Assembly: GCF_003096015.2 (NCBI RefSeq)
Contig: NZ_CP029185.2
Coordinates: forward strand, 3,560,501-3,624,500
Length of the DNA: 64,000 nucleotides
Direction of reading: 5' to 3'
From: Limnobaculum parvum
GTDB taxonomy: Bacteria > Pseudomonadota > Gammaproteobacteria > Enterobacterales > Enterobacteriaceae
Positions 25,744 through 34,936 of the stretch are shown one piece after another. The notes beneath the pieces are model-generated. The model saw only the letters and a program-made list of their open reading frames with translations. It did not search any database and had not been told where the DNA came from. The position numbers were made by a program, and so were the translations under genes. Positions within the stretch are counted from its first letter, which is position 1, and every line of letters begins with the position of its first letter.

Positions 25744-26829
25744 ATGTCCAAGAAATCAAATTTATTCATCGTCAGTATGCTAACCCTGTCCGTTGGTTCC
25801 GCTCTGGCTGCCCCTGAAAACTACCCTGCCGACTACCAAAAAATTGTGGATGCGGCCAATAAAGAAGGCAAAGTGGTGATTTATTCCACCACCGATACCG
25901 CCGCTGCCGCGCCGATTATTAAAGGGTTCGAAACGCTCTATCCAAATATCACCGTTGAATATAACGATATGAACAGTACTGAACTGTATAACCGTTATAT
26001 CAGCGAGCAAGCCTCATCCAGCGGCAGCGGTGATGTGGTCTGGAGTTCAGCTATGGATACCGGACTGAAGCTGGCTACCGACTATGCATTAACCTATAAA
26101 TCGCCGGAAGCCGGTAAGATCCCAACTTGGGCCGTATGGAAAGACACTGCCTATGGCACCACTTATGAACCGCTGGTGTTTGTCTATAACAAACGCCTGA
26201 TCAAAGAAGACGAAATCCCTAAATCCCATGCCTCTTTGGGTGAATTAGTGAAAAGTCAGCCGGACAGATTTAAAAATAAAGTCACCACTTATGATATTGA
26301 GAAATCTGCCCTTGGTTTTATGCTCTCGGTTGAAGACATGAAAAACGATCCGAAATACTGGGATCATCTAAAAGATGTGGCTAGTGCAGGCATGGTAGTG
26401 CAATCGTCTACCGGTACCATGCTAGAACGCGTCTCTTCTGGAGAGAACTTAATCGGTTACAACATTCTGGAACCTTATGCGAAAACCCGCGCTATCAAAG
26501 ATCCATCACTGGGCATCGCTTATCCATCGGATTACACCCTAGTGCTTTCCCGAGTGACCTTTATCAGTAAGCAGGCGAAAAACGTCAATGCCGCCAAACT
26601 ATGGCTGGATTATCTGCTGTCACAAAAAGGTCAGGATATTATCGCCAATCAGGCCAATATCACCTCAATTCGTGACGATATCAACGGCGATAACGACGTC
26701 GCGGGCACCACCAAATTATTGGGTAATTCATTGAAGCCTATCCCAGTGAATGAAACGCTGCTGGAGTATCTGGAGCAGAATAAGCGTCTGGACTATCTGA
26801 AAAAATGGCGTTCTGTCACCGGTAAATAA
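25744..26829 (+). CDS. ABC transporter periplasmic substrate-binding protein (ferric type)
   Basis: 361 residues with a signal peptide (FIVSMLTLSVGSALA) and a type-II binding-protein fold: KEGKVVIYSTTDTAAAAPII at the N-terminus, NDMNSTELYNRY, then GNMLERVSSGE-like and SRVTFISKQAKNVNAAKLWLDYLLS toward the C-terminus. It belongs to the FbpA/AfuA-like group linked to two-domain permeases. Members carry Fe3+, phosphorylated sugars or phosphonates; the substrate cannot be set from sequence alone. First gene of a three-gene importer operon. Confidence 0.75.
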   Translation: MSKKSNLFIVSMLTLSVGSALAAPENYPADYQKIVDAANKEGKVVIYSTTDTAAAAPIIKGFETLYPNITVEYNDMNSTELYNRYISEQASSSGSGDVVWSSAMDTGLKLATDYALTYKSPEAGKIPTWAVWKDTAYGTTYEPLVFVYNKRLIKEDEIPKSHASLGELVKSQPDRFKNKVTTYDIEKSALGFMLSVEDMKNDPKYWDHLKDVASAGMVVQSSTGTMLERVSSGENLIGYNILEPYAKTRAIKDPSLGIAYPSDYTLVLSRVTFISKQAKNVNAAKLWLDYLLSQKGQDIIANQANITSIRDDINGDNDVAGTTKLLGNSLKPIPVNETLLEYLEQNKRLDYLKKWRSVTGK

Positions 26830-26842
26830 TAACAAAAGACGC

Positions 26843-26874
26843 TAACGGCAAGCGTCACTGCGATCTTGCCGTTA
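26843..26874 (+). terminator. Intra-operon hairpin after the binding protein
   Basis: TAACGGCAAG and CTTGCCGTTA form a perfect 10-bp stem between the binding-protein and permease genes. Such stems usually protect the upstream mRNA or partly terminate transcription, giving excess binding protein. Confidence 0.6.
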
Positions 26875-26902
26875 ACCCTTCTCTTTTCTACAGGGTTTTA
26901 TC

Positions 26903-28672
26903 ATGTACTCGTTGCGCAAAATAAAGCAGAGTTTGCCGCGCGGTGTAGTAGTGATGCTAACGGCACTGTTTATCTACGGCCCCTTAGCGCTTATTGTCAC
27001 CCAAAGCTTTCTGTCTGCTCCTTTTTTTGTTCCCGACAAAACCTTCAGCCTCGATGCCTACCGCTTTGTCTTTGACGATCCGGACTTTTATAAGGCGCTG
27101 AAAAACGGATTTATTCTGGCTATTGGGTTGGTGGTGATTGTTATTCCTCTGGGCAGTATTCTGGCGTTCCTGATTGTCAGAAGCGATCTGCCAGGCCGCC
27201 GTTGGATAGAACCGATGATTCTGGTGCCGGTATTTGTCTCCCCAATGGTATTGGGATTTGGCTATGTGGTTGCCGCCGGGCCGGTGGGTTTCTTCTCACT
27301 GTGGATGCAAGACCTGTTTGGATTTGTGCCGTGGAATATCTACTCCATGACCAGCATTATCATTATTGCCGGTCTGATGCATGTGCCACACGCCTATCTG
27401 TATATCGCATCCGCATTACGCAATATGGGTTCGGATGTGGAAGAGGCGGCGCGCATTTCTGGTGCTTCGCCGTTTCGGGTGATGGTTTCCGTTAGCCTAC
27501 CGATGGTCAGACCGGCGATTCTGTACGCCACAGTTTTGCTGTTCTTTCTCGGTCTGGAAGTGTTCGGGCTGATGTTAGTGCTGGGGGATCCTGAAGGTAA
27601 TTTGGTCTTGGCGACCTACTTATACAAACTGACCAACAAGCTGGGTATTCCTTCTTACCATCTGATGGCGGTAGTCGCCGTGGTGTTAATCAGTATTACT
27701 ATCCCACTGATCATGCTACAGCGCCGTTTAATGCGAACGGCTAACCGCTTTGTCACGGTGAAAGGCAAAGCGTCACAGGCGCACGTGCTGCCATTGGGCA
27801 AATGGCGTTGGGTGTCTGCCGCCATCGTTATTTTATGGCTAATCGTGACCATTTTTGTACCGCTCACCGGCATACTGCTGCGGGCGTTTGTCTCCAACTG
27901 GGGGGTTGGCGTTTCGCTGTTCGATCAGCTATCGCTGGATACTTTCCGCACCGTATTCTCACAACCCAACCTGATTCGGGCCATTATCAACTCGGTGGCG
28001 ATCGGTGTGTTCGGCGGGGCGCTGGCGGTACTTTGCTACACCTTTATTGGTCTGGCAATGCACCGCAAACCGGATCGCACTACGCGTTTTCTTGACTATA
28101 GCGTACTGATCCCTCGGGCGGTGCCGGGGATCCTCGCCGGTCTGGCCTTCTTATGGGTATTTCTGTTCACCCCGATGTGGATGGATAAGTCGCTGGCGGA
28201 TGGCTATATGTCGGTTCTGCCGGGCGCTCAGTGGATGCGGGATAACGTTATCGTCTGGATGCGGGCAACCCGTAATACCATCTTCAGCGTCTGGTTAGCC
28301 TATACCGTGGTATGGCTGGCCTATGGCCTACGGTTGATTTCCTCAGCCCTGTTACAGGTGGGAGCGGAATTGGAAGAAGCCGCTCGCAGTACCGGCGCAC
28401 AACGCAGTCAGGTTACCCGGCAGATTACCGTGCCGCTGGCGCGTTATGGCCTGATTGGCTCCTGGCTATTGATGTTCCTGATCTTTGAGCGGGAATATTC
28501 AACCGGCGTATACCTGTTATCACCGGGCACGGAAACCATTGGTTCAATGCTGGTTTCCCTGTGGGCTACGGGTGCGGTCGATATCGTCGCTGCCCTGTCA
28601 TTTATCAATATTGTTTTAGTCATGTTTGGCTTAGGCATTGCACTGCGTTTTGGAGTAAAACTCAATGACTGA
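26903..28672 (+). CDS. ABC transporter permease, two fused membrane domains
   Basis: 589 residues with about 12 membrane segments arranged as two homologous halves of the FbpB type. Each half has an EAA loop for ATPase contact: EEAARISGASPFRVMVSVSLP near residue 180 and EEAARSTGAQRSQVTRQITVP near residue 495. The two halves replace separate permease subunits. Its end overlaps the ATPase start by 8 bp. It works with the flanking binding protein and ATPase; substrate undefined. Confidence 0.85.
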   Translation: MYSLRKIKQSLPRGVVVMLTALFIYGPLALIVTQSFLSAPFFVPDKTFSLDAYRFVFDDPDFYKALKNGFILAIGLVVIVIPLGSILAFLIVRSDLPGRRWIEPMILVPVFVSPMVLGFGYVVAAGPVGFFSLWMQDLFGFVPWNIYSMTSIIIIAGLMHVPHAYLYIASALRNMGSDVEEAARISGASPFRVMVSVSLPMVRPAILYATVLLFFLGLEVFGLMLVLGDPEGNLVLATYLYKLTNKLGIPSYHLMAVVAVVLISITIPLIMLQRRLMRTANRFVTVKGKASQAHVLPLGKWRWVSAAIVILWLIVTIFVPLTGILLRAFVSNWGVGVSLFDQLSLDTFRTVFSQPNLIRAIINSVAIGVFGGALAVLCYTFIGLAMHRKPDRTTRFLDYSVLIPRAVPGILAGLAFLWVFLFTPMWMDKSLADGYMSVLPGAQWMRDNVIVWMRATRNTIFSVWLAYTVVWLAYGLRLISSALLQVGAELEEAARSTGAQRSQVTRQITVPLARYGLIGSWLLMFLIFEREYSTGVYLLSPGTETIGSMLVSLWATGAVDIVAALSFINIVLVMFGLGIALRFGVKLND

Positions 28673-29738
28673 ACTCACTGTAGAGAGTCTGCATTTAAAC
28701 TACGGCACTAACCCTGTGTTAAAAGGGGTTTCGATGCAGTTGAAAAAAGGCGAAGTTGTCACCCTGCTCGGTCCATCGGGCAGTGGTAAAACCACGCTGT
28801 TACGTGCCGTCGCTGGGTTAGAAGCCCCCTGTCAGGGCCGTATTATCATTGGGGATCGCGTGGTGTATGACGGCAGCACCAATCAGGAAATTCCGGTGGA
28901 AGAGCGCAATCTAGGGCTGGTTTTCCAGTCCTATGCCCTGTGGCCCCATATGACCATTTTCGACAATATCGCCTATCCACTTAAGCTACGGAAAACCTCA
29001 ACTGCTGAAATAAAACTGCGGGTTCAGGCGGTACTAGATCAGTTGGGGCTGGGCCACTTAGGCCAGCGCTACCCTCACCAGCTATCCGGCGGGCAGCAAC
29101 AGCGGGTGGCAATTGGCCGGGGACTGGTTTATAACCCGCCGGTGCTGCTGCTGGATGAACCGCTTTCCAATCTGGATGCCAAACTGCGCGAAGAGGCACG
29201 GGTGTTCCTACGCAGTCTGATTGTCGATTTAGGGCTATCGGCACTGATGGTGACCCACGACCAGAACGAAGCGATGGCGATTTCCGATCGTATTCTCCTG
29301 CTGAATAATGGTGTGATTGAGCAACAGGGCACGCCTCAGGAGATGTACTCCACCCCTACCACGCTGTTTAGCGCCGAATTCATGGGGAGCAACAACCGAC
29401 TTTATGGTCACGTTGTTGAACTTGCCGGCGACTACGCCTGTATTCAGGGAAATAGCTGGAAGCTGTGGGGAAAACCGGGTGGCACGCTGAAAGTTGGGCA
29501 AAACGTCACGGCGGTGATCCGCGTTGAGCAGGTGAAACTCAATGATGCGGCCGAACAGAACAGTCTGGAACTGCCGCTGCTTACCGGTATGTACCTCGGT
29601 AGCCACTGGGAGTACCTGTTCCGTGAGTCTAATGAAGACTCTCCGGTATTGCGGGCTTTCGGCACCACCAAACCTGCCAGCGGCAGCCACTGTCGGCTCT
29701 CGATGCCTGCGGATCAGGTGTGGATATTTCCGAGGTAG
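28665..29738 (+). CDS. ABC transporter ATP-binding protein (FbpC/PotA type)
   Basis: 357 residues. Walker A LLGPSGSGKTTLLRAVAGLE, Q-loop LVFQSYALWPHMTI, signature QLSGGQQQRVAIGRGL, Walker B VLLLDEPLSNLDAKLR and switch histidine MVTHDQNEA are all intact. A C-terminal TOBE-type domain (about residues 245-357) would bind a regulatory ligand. It completes the importer operon; a weak hairpin follows. Confidence 0.88.
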   Translation: MTELTVESLHLNYGTNPVLKGVSMQLKKGEVVTLLGPSGSGKTTLLRAVAGLEAPCQGRIIIGDRVVYDGSTNQEIPVEERNLGLVFQSYALWPHMTIFDNIAYPLKLRKTSTAEIKLRVQAVLDQLGLGHLGQRYPHQLSGGQQQRVAIGRGLVYNPPVLLLDEPLSNLDAKLREEARVFLRSLIVDLGLSALMVTHDQNEAMAISDRILLLNNGVIEQQGTPQEMYSTPTTLFSAEFMGSNNRLYGHVVELAGDYACIQGNSWKLWGKPGGTLKVGQNVTAVIRVEQVKLNDAAEQNSLELPLLTGMYLGSHWEYLFRESNEDSPVLRAFGTTKPASGSHCRLSMPADQVWIFPR

Positions 29739-29769
29739 TCGTTGTTGTACCTTGTCTTTTATACAGATT

Positions 29770-29797
29770 AAATGGCTTGTATTTTTACGGGCCATTT
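29770..29797. terminator. Hairpin between the ABC operon and darG
   Basis: AAATGGC and GCCATTT form a 7-bp stem with a long AT-rich loop in the gap between the convergent ABC operon and the dar operon. A weak bidirectional terminator. Confidence 0.4.
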
Positions 29798-29852
29798 GAA
29801 TATAAATATCAGAGGTGTTTTGTATGAATGACTCTAAATTAATATTTCATCT

Positions 29853-30920
29853 TTAACTATGAAACGTCATCACTCGATCAATCGCAAATTGCAGACTATT
29901 ATCATCAAACAATTCAAGTTTTCGGCAAGCCCAACGCTCCCCTGCTGGCCATCTTCTTAGCCCTTCTTTAACTGAAACCAGTGTAGGTTGACAGTTTTCA
30001 CGGGTCAACAGCCAATCAACAGTTGCCAACAACTCCATACCAAATGGAGACTCAAAACCATCAATCAGCTCACTCACCTGCTCAAGCGCTGGCAGCCATG
30101 CCTTAGCCTCTGTATGTAAATAAGCATTTATATGATCTTTTTCTCGATCGTTGAACCAAATAACATCAAGAGGTTGGCTATCCGGTATACGTTTCTCCGA
30201 TTTAAGATAACTACCGTCCAGTGCATTGAGTAAATGATTTAGATTAGGTGTATATGGTCCATAATAATGGGATTCAAAAGGTAACTTCAGCACATCTTCC
30301 TGATGATGCAAATCGATGGCTCGCTGCAGAAACCATGCTAGTTTCTGAATTTCTAACAAACTACATTCCATACCCAGAACCCAATAACGCCGTACCAGCT
30401 CAGCAATCATTGCTCTGGCTGGTGTAAGCTTTTTTACGCCGCTACTTTTGGCAACATTCTGATACTTTTTTGTTGGCTCATAAATAAAAATATCAATATC
30501 ATGAAGGTCAGCAAGTGCATTTTCAATTTGTACTCTAACGCTTGGCCATGCCAAGCCACCATGCCCCGCCCCTAGAGGAGGAATAGCAATAGAGTTCACC
30601 TGTTCTTCGAGTAGAAAACGACGTAAGTCTTGTAAACCTTCTTCAATCCATTCAATTTTGGAATCTGCTCGCCAATGTTGCTTAGTTGGGAAATTAACAA
30701 TCCAACGAGGCCCCATCAATTCACCCGTTTCAGTAATAAACATCTTCCCTGTAGTTACCTGCTGCTGTTTGCAAGCAAGAGAATATGCCTTCATATTATT
30801 AGGAAAACGCTCTTTAAACATGAGAGCAATACCTTTACCCATGATCCCCATGGTATTAACCGTATTCACCAATGCTTCTACAGGTGCATCCAGCAAATTG
30901 CCTTGTGTATAATTAATCAT
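29853..30920 (-). CDS. darG: DarG antitoxin: macrodomain DNA ADP-ribosylglycohydrolase
   Basis: 355 residues from ATG 30920, which overlaps the darT stop by 4 bp; an alternative at 30932 lies inside darT. Residues 1-150 are a macrodomain of the DarG type (YTQGNLLDAPVEALVNTVNT, MGKGIALMFKERFP, RWIVNFPTKQHWR, IAIPPLGAGHGGL) that removes ADP-ribose from thymidines in DNA. The C-terminal half (IQKLAWFLQRAI, FESHYYGPYTPNLNHLL) matches the domain by which DarG blocks DarT. Last gene of a three-gene operon. Confidence 0.9.
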   Translation of the reverse strand: MINYTQGNLLDAPVEALVNTVNTMGIMGKGIALMFKERFPNNMKAYSLACKQQQVTTGKMFITETGELMGPRWIVNFPTKQHWRADSKIEWIEEGLQDLRRFLLEEQVNSIAIPPLGAGHGGLAWPSVRVQIENALADLHDIDIFIYEPTKKYQNVAKSSGVKKLTPARAMIAELVRRYWVLGMECSLLEIQKLAWFLQRAIDLHHQEDVLKLPFESHYYGPYTPNLNHLLNALDGSYLKSEKRIPDSQPLDVIWFNDREKDHINAYLHTEAKAWLPALEQVSELIDGFESPFGMELLATVDWLLTRENCQPTLVSVKEGLRRWPAGERWACRKLELFDDNSLQFAIDRVMTFHS

Positions 30921-31573
30921 GAGAAATACCACCCAGCCCGAGCATAAACGGGCATTTTCAAATTACGTTGTGATAACCAGTATTCTAATTGTACTTTTAC
31001 ATCGTCATTGTAGCACACCATCCCACCCAGCAATGAGACTGGAATATGCTTGTAGACCAAAGCCTCTGCCTGATATCTCTCAAACTTGGCAGGATCTTCC
31101 GGGTCTCGTCGAAAATCCCGAGTTTGTAATATACGCCAATCAATTCGGTGCAAATCTGCCAGATCGGTATAATAGTTTGCCCAATGATAGTAAGCATGGC
31201 TATCTGTAAACACAAACGGGACATTTTGTGCAGCCACATGATGTAAACTGCTAACCAAAATTACCACCTCTTCATTAGGGCGTTGCTTAATTCCCCCATG
31301 TCCACTATGGATATTCATCAGCATCGGAGAAAAGGGAGTAAAATAGAATGGTACATAATCATGTAACATCCCGCCCACGCCAGCAGATACTGGATGCATA
31401 GACCGCTTGTTGATCAACTCTGGATTCCCAATATTAATCCAATTATCTGTGTGTACAGAACTATGGCCACAATGCAATCCGTTATCCAATAGCCATGGTA
31501 TATTATCTCGATGGACAATACGCCAAATCAACGCTTTTTCTGGATTGAGACTGCCACTATAATCATAAGCCAT
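30917..31573 (-). CDS. darT: DarT toxin: DNA thymidine ADP-ribosyltransferase
   Basis: 218 residues typical of DarT: ALIWRIVHRDNIPWLLDNGL, INIGNPELI, HDYVPFYFTPFSPMLMN, PFVFTDSHAYY and FERYQAEALVYKHIP. Glu170 in the QAEA motif is in the position of the catalytic glutamate. DarT modifies thymidine in single-stranded DNA with NAD-derived ADP-ribose, blocking replication; it acts in toxin-antitoxin and anti-phage defence. Start ATG at 31573, two bases after the upstream DarT-like gene, and coupled to darG. All visible motifs are intact, so it is probably active. Confidence 0.92.
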   Translation of the reverse strand: MAYDYSGSLNPEKALIWRIVHRDNIPWLLDNGLHCGHSSVHTDNWINIGNPELINKRSMHPVSAGVGGMLHDYVPFYFTPFSPMLMNIHSGHGGIKQRPNEEVVILVSSLHHVAAQNVPFVFTDSHAYYHWANYYTDLADLHRIDWRILQTRDFRRDPEDPAKFERYQAEALVYKHIPVSLLGGMVCYNDDVKVQLEYWLSQRNLKMPVYARAGWYFS

Positions 31574-31575
31574 CG

Positions 31576-32151
31576 TTAGGTTCCAAGAAACATATGCGAA
31601 TTATTATTGATAAACATGTTTAAATTATATTCTTGCTTTAAGGCAAGGACGATTCTTTCTGCTGTACTATCAGGAACATAAATGCTATGAAAATGGTTAG
31701 CAGATACAGTATTTGGAGATAAACATTCGGCCATACAGACACACTTACATTCATCATCTTCATAAGCTCGCCGATTCATGGTATTCCAGTCAATTTGAGC
31801 CATTCCTTCATCATAATTTAATAAAGTAATATGACTTCCTGACAAGGGATGCCTAGGAATTATCGACCAGTTATTAACTTGCGCATAGTTCCGATGAACA
31901 GTAATCAGTACAAATATTTTATCTTTATTATTAATAGACACCCTCCCATCAAAGGGATTTCTGGCGAAGAAATGAAAAGGGACATATTGGTCTAACTTCA
32001 GAGTTCGGCGTGACGATATAATTTCAGGATCGGCAACATCTGAAAAACCATGTAAAAGGCTACGTGGTTTTAGCCCTTCGGCAAAAATACTTCTTAAATT
32101 GTTTATATCGGTCAAGTGATAAAGAAATTGTTGTGTACGAATATCAGCCAT
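31576..32151 (-). CDS. Second DarT-like (DUF4433) protein, first gene of the dar operon
   Basis: 191 residues with the DUF4433 layout: FLYHLTDINNLRSIFAEGL at the N-terminus (NAD-site like), DVADPEIISSRRTLKLDQYVPFHFFARNPFDGR, then MNRRAYED and MAECLSPNTV followed by HSIYVPD. Glu142 in MAEC aligns with the catalytic glutamate of DarT, and Arg49 and His12 are plausible NAD contacts. It is clearly a divergent paralogue of the following darT, not a duplicate. Two bases separate them. Whether it is a second effector or a modified accessory subunit is unknown. Confidence 0.75.
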   Translation of the reverse strand: MADIRTQQFLYHLTDINNLRSIFAEGLKPRSLLHGFSDVADPEIISSRRTLKLDQYVPFHFFARNPFDGRVSINNKDKIFVLITVHRNYAQVNNWSIIPRHPLSGSHITLLNYDEGMAQIDWNTMNRRAYEDDECKCVCMAECLSPNTVSANHFHSIYVPDSTAERIVLALKQEYNLNMFINNNSHMFLGT

Positions 32152-32491
32152 ATACTTGATTCCTTTCGACTAACCAAGTGTTCTGATTAACAATTTCTGC
32201 ATTATCCCATTATCTGGTTAAGATAACCGGATTTACCCAGCAAAATTGATAACTACTCTACCAGAAAATAACCTGACTATTAAAAGCATTAAGTATGGCC
32301 TGATATTATCTACACACATGATAAACATCAGTGAAATGGTATAAATATTTCAACAAGGAAGGGACGAAGAGTTTTTATAATGATCGAATCAATTTTCGAT
32401 TATAGAGATGTATCACAAAATAGATATCAACAAATCAGTGGGCATTACAGAAAAACACCCACTGTTTGTTTTTAATATATCAGAAAACTAA
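32152..32491. promoter_or_regulatory. Upstream region of the dar operon
   Basis: 340 bp between the first dar gene (minus strand) and the downstream end of fdhE (also minus strand). It must hold the dar promoter. It contains a palindrome TCTGGTTA-AGA-TAACCGGA at 32213-32231 with one mismatch, a possible operator. The rest is AT-rich and shows no gene. Confidence 0.45.
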
Positions 32492-33409
32492 CTACTCCCC
32501 CGAAGGGAACAGGAACGGATTCACCGCACTGCGGGCGAAACCTTCTTCCTCGACTTTAGCATCCAGCACCAGCGAGGCTAAATCATCGGCCACTGGCTCA
32601 ACGTACTGGTCTTTTTCCTGATAGAGAATCTTCAGGTAGCTTCCACAGTCGCCGCAGCTTTCTGCTCTGACAGGGGCATTTTCGCTATCCAGAGACCAGT
32701 AGTTCAGCTTACCGGTTTGTTCGCAGTTGGAGCACTTCACCCGCACCATGTGCCATTCGCTTTCGCACAGGCTGCAATGTAGGTAGCGTAATCCCGATTC
32801 AGTACCAATATGTACCATGCTGGCAACCGGTGCGCTGTCGCAAATAGGGCAGTTATGACGGGCTTCACCATATTCTGCGCGGGCCTTGCCCGGTATTTGA
32901 GTCGCCATTTGCGCCCAGTAAACCGACAGTGCCGCCCACAGGAAAGGCGCTTTATCACTGCCTACTTTACCGATTTCGCCGGTTAGCAGGTCAGTCGCCA
33001 GATTTTCCAGCGCCTGAGTACTCATCTTCTTCAGCGATTCCAGAACCGGTAATACATGCTCCGGAGCTTCCGGTTCCAGCTCGGCAATAATCGCCGACAG
33101 CAGCTGTTGCCAGTGCTGAGTGCGCGGAAAATACTTCACCGACAGCGGAGGATTTCCGGTAGCCGCCGAGATGGTCAACGTCTCGGCAAGATCGATTTTT
33201 AACGGATGGTCATGTTGAGCATGGCTCTGGGCATCTACCACCGTCGCGACAAACGTCAAGTAATCGCCTAACGGATGATTTTCAGCCAGTTGGCGCAGGC
33301 GCTCGGCACGACGCGAATAGAGACTCTTTAAATTGGCAAATAACAACGGCGGGATTGCTCCCGCCGTTTTTGCCACTTCGTCCGGGGAGACGATGCGGAT
33401 ACTACTCAT
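32492..33409 (-). CDS. fdhE: Formate dehydrogenase formation protein FdhE
   Basis: Cytoplasmic chaperone for assembly of the respiratory formate dehydrogenases. 305 residues (E. coli 309) with rubredoxin-like metal-binding CxxC pairs in the C-terminal half: CPICDS, CSLCES, CSNCEQ and CGDCGS. Its ATG overlaps the fdoI stop by 4 bp, completing the fdoGHI-fdhE operon as in E. coli. Confidence 0.94.
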   Translation of the reverse strand: MSSIRIVSPDEVAKTAGAIPPLLFANLKSLYSRRAERLRQLAENHPLGDYLTFVATVVDAQSHAQHDHPLKIDLAETLTISAATGNPPLSVKYFPRTQHWQQLLSAIIAELEPEAPEHVLPVLESLKKMSTQALENLATDLLTGEIGKVGSDKAPFLWAALSVYWAQMATQIPGKARAEYGEARHNCPICDSAPVASMVHIGTESGLRYLHCSLCESEWHMVRVKCSNCEQTGKLNYWSLDSENAPVRAESCGDCGSYLKILYQEKDQYVEPVADDLASLVLDAKVEEEGFARSAVNPFLFPSGE

Positions 33410-34044
33410 TCTTTTTTTTCTTCCTCGGCTACAACTTCACGATACCAACGAGGATGATGCTTGGCAGCCCACTTACGGCTGACCTTGCCTTCTATCATCC
33501 CGGTTATAGAACCTTTCACCCAGAATGCCATATAAATATGGATAAGGATAGCGTGGATCAGCACAATAGCCGCTACGGCATGAATCATCAAACCTAAGCG
33601 AATAGCCCATATTGGGAAGAACTCAGCAAAGTAAGGACGCCAGATAATCACGCCGCTCACCAGCAAAACAAGGATTAACCCCATGATGCTCCAGAACATT
33701 GCCTTCTGACCCGGGTTATATTTACCCACGTCAGACACTTTATGTTCGTTACCTTTCAGTACTTCAACAATATGGACGAACCAACTGATATCCTCTTTCT
33801 TCGGGATGTTGTGTTTCACAAAGCGGAAGAACATCAACACCAGTACACAGAAAATCAGCACGCCAAAGAAGGGGTGCAGAATACGCCCCATCTGCGGTGT
33901 ACCAAAGGTCTGGGTTAACCAGCTTAGGGTCGGGAAAAACATCGCAATCCCCGACAGCGCCACCAAAAAGAAACAGATAACTACTGTCCAGTGGCACGCC
34001 CTATCGATAAACGAGTAGCGTTTAATCAGCTTATTTGGCTTCAT
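33406..34044 (-). CDS. fdoI: Formate dehydrogenase-O cytochrome b556 subunit FdoI
   Basis: Membrane cytochrome that passes electrons from FdoGH to quinone. 212 residues with four membrane segments; heme-ligand histidines occur in RACHWTVVICF, GRILHPFFGVLIF and MIHAVAAIVLIHAILIHIY. Starting at ATG 34044 (MKPNKLIKRYSF) it matches E. coli FdoI (211); an in-frame start at 34098 lies inside fdoH. It overlaps fdoH by 14 bp. Confidence 0.93.
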   Translation of the reverse strand: MKPNKLIKRYSFIDRACHWTVVICFFLVALSGIAMFFPTLSWLTQTFGTPQMGRILHPFFGVLIFCVLVLMFFRFVKHNIPKKEDISWFVHIVEVLKGNEHKVSDVGKYNPGQKAMFWSIMGLILVLLVSGVIIWRPYFAEFFPIWAIRLGLMIHAVAAIVLIHAILIHIYMAFWVKGSITGMIEGKVSRKWAAKHHPRWYREVVAEEEKKE

Positions 34045-34924
34045 GATTTCCCTCCTCGTCATCGTCTTCATCCACTTTGTTCGGCCCAACGCCGACATAG
34101 TGGTAAATCAAGCCTGCAAAGCTGGCAACAAATGCCGCTGCCGACAGTGGTTTCAATATGCCTTTCCAGAAGCCAACCACTGGGCTGATAACCGGATCTT
34201 TCGGTAAGCCGTGATACAGCTCTGGACGATCGGCATGGTGCAACACATACATGACGTGTGTGCCGCCCACCCCTGCCGGGTTGTACAGGCCCGCGTTAGC
34301 ATAGCCGCGAGTATGTAACTCAGCCACGCGCTCTTCTGCTAGCTCAATCATCGCCTCTTTGGTGCCAAAGTGAATGGCACCCGTTGGACAGGTTTTCACA
34401 CAGGCAGGTTCCTGACCGACGCTAACCCGATCCACACACAGGGTACATTTGTACACCCGGTTGTCTTCTTTGTTCAGACGAGGAACGTTGAACGGACAAC
34501 CGGCGATACAGTAACCACAGCCGATACAGTGCTCTGACTGGAAGTCGACGATACCGTTAGCATACTGAATGATCGCACCCGCAGACGGACACGCCTTCAG
34601 ACAGCCAGGGTCGCTACAGTGCATACAGCCGTCTTTGCGGATCAGCCACTCCAGCTTGCCGTTTTCTTCCACTTCAGAATAACGCATCACAGTCCATGAC
34701 TTGGCGCTCAGGTCTGCCGGATTGTCGTAGACCCCCACGTTATGACCGATTTCATCACGAATATCATTCCACTCTGAACAGGCCACCTGACAAGCTTTAC
34801 AGCCGATACAGGTGGTGACATCAATCAGCTTCGCCACTTCTTCCTGGTGATGACGCACCTGTGGAGGCGGCGTCAAAGCGTTGGTAGCGGAACGCTTAAT
34901 AATGTCTTGAGATTGCATTGACAT
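34031..34924 (-). CDS. fdoH: Formate dehydrogenase-O iron-sulfur subunit FdoH
   Basis: Electron-transfer subunit with four [4Fe-4S] clusters. 297 residues (E. coli 300). Cysteine motifs are complete: CIGCKACQVAC, CMHCSDPGCLKAC, CIGCGYCIAGCPF and CTLCVDR/PACVKTCPTG. A C-terminal membrane anchor (about residues 255-275, LSAAAFVASFAGLIYHYVGV) holds it at the inner membrane. It lies 12 bp after fdoG. Length and motifs are normal. Confidence 0.95.
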   Translation of the reverse strand: MSMQSQDIIKRSATNALTPPPQVRHHQEEVAKLIDVTTCIGCKACQVACSEWNDIRDEIGHNVGVYDNPADLSAKSWTVMRYSEVEENGKLEWLIRKDGCMHCSDPGCLKACPSAGAIIQYANGIVDFQSEHCIGCGYCIAGCPFNVPRLNKEDNRVYKCTLCVDRVSVGQEPACVKTCPTGAIHFGTKEAMIELAEERVAELHTRGYANAGLYNPAGVGGTHVMYVLHHADRPELYHGLPKDPVISPVVGFWKGILKPLSAAAFVASFAGLIYHYVGVGPNKVDEDDDEEGNHEAK

Positions 34925-34936
34925 ATTTTCTCTCCG

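Noticed and set aside
29823..29857. Tiny plus-strand frame of 10 codons after the ABC operon
   Set aside because: Too short, no ribosome site, and overlapping the end of darG.
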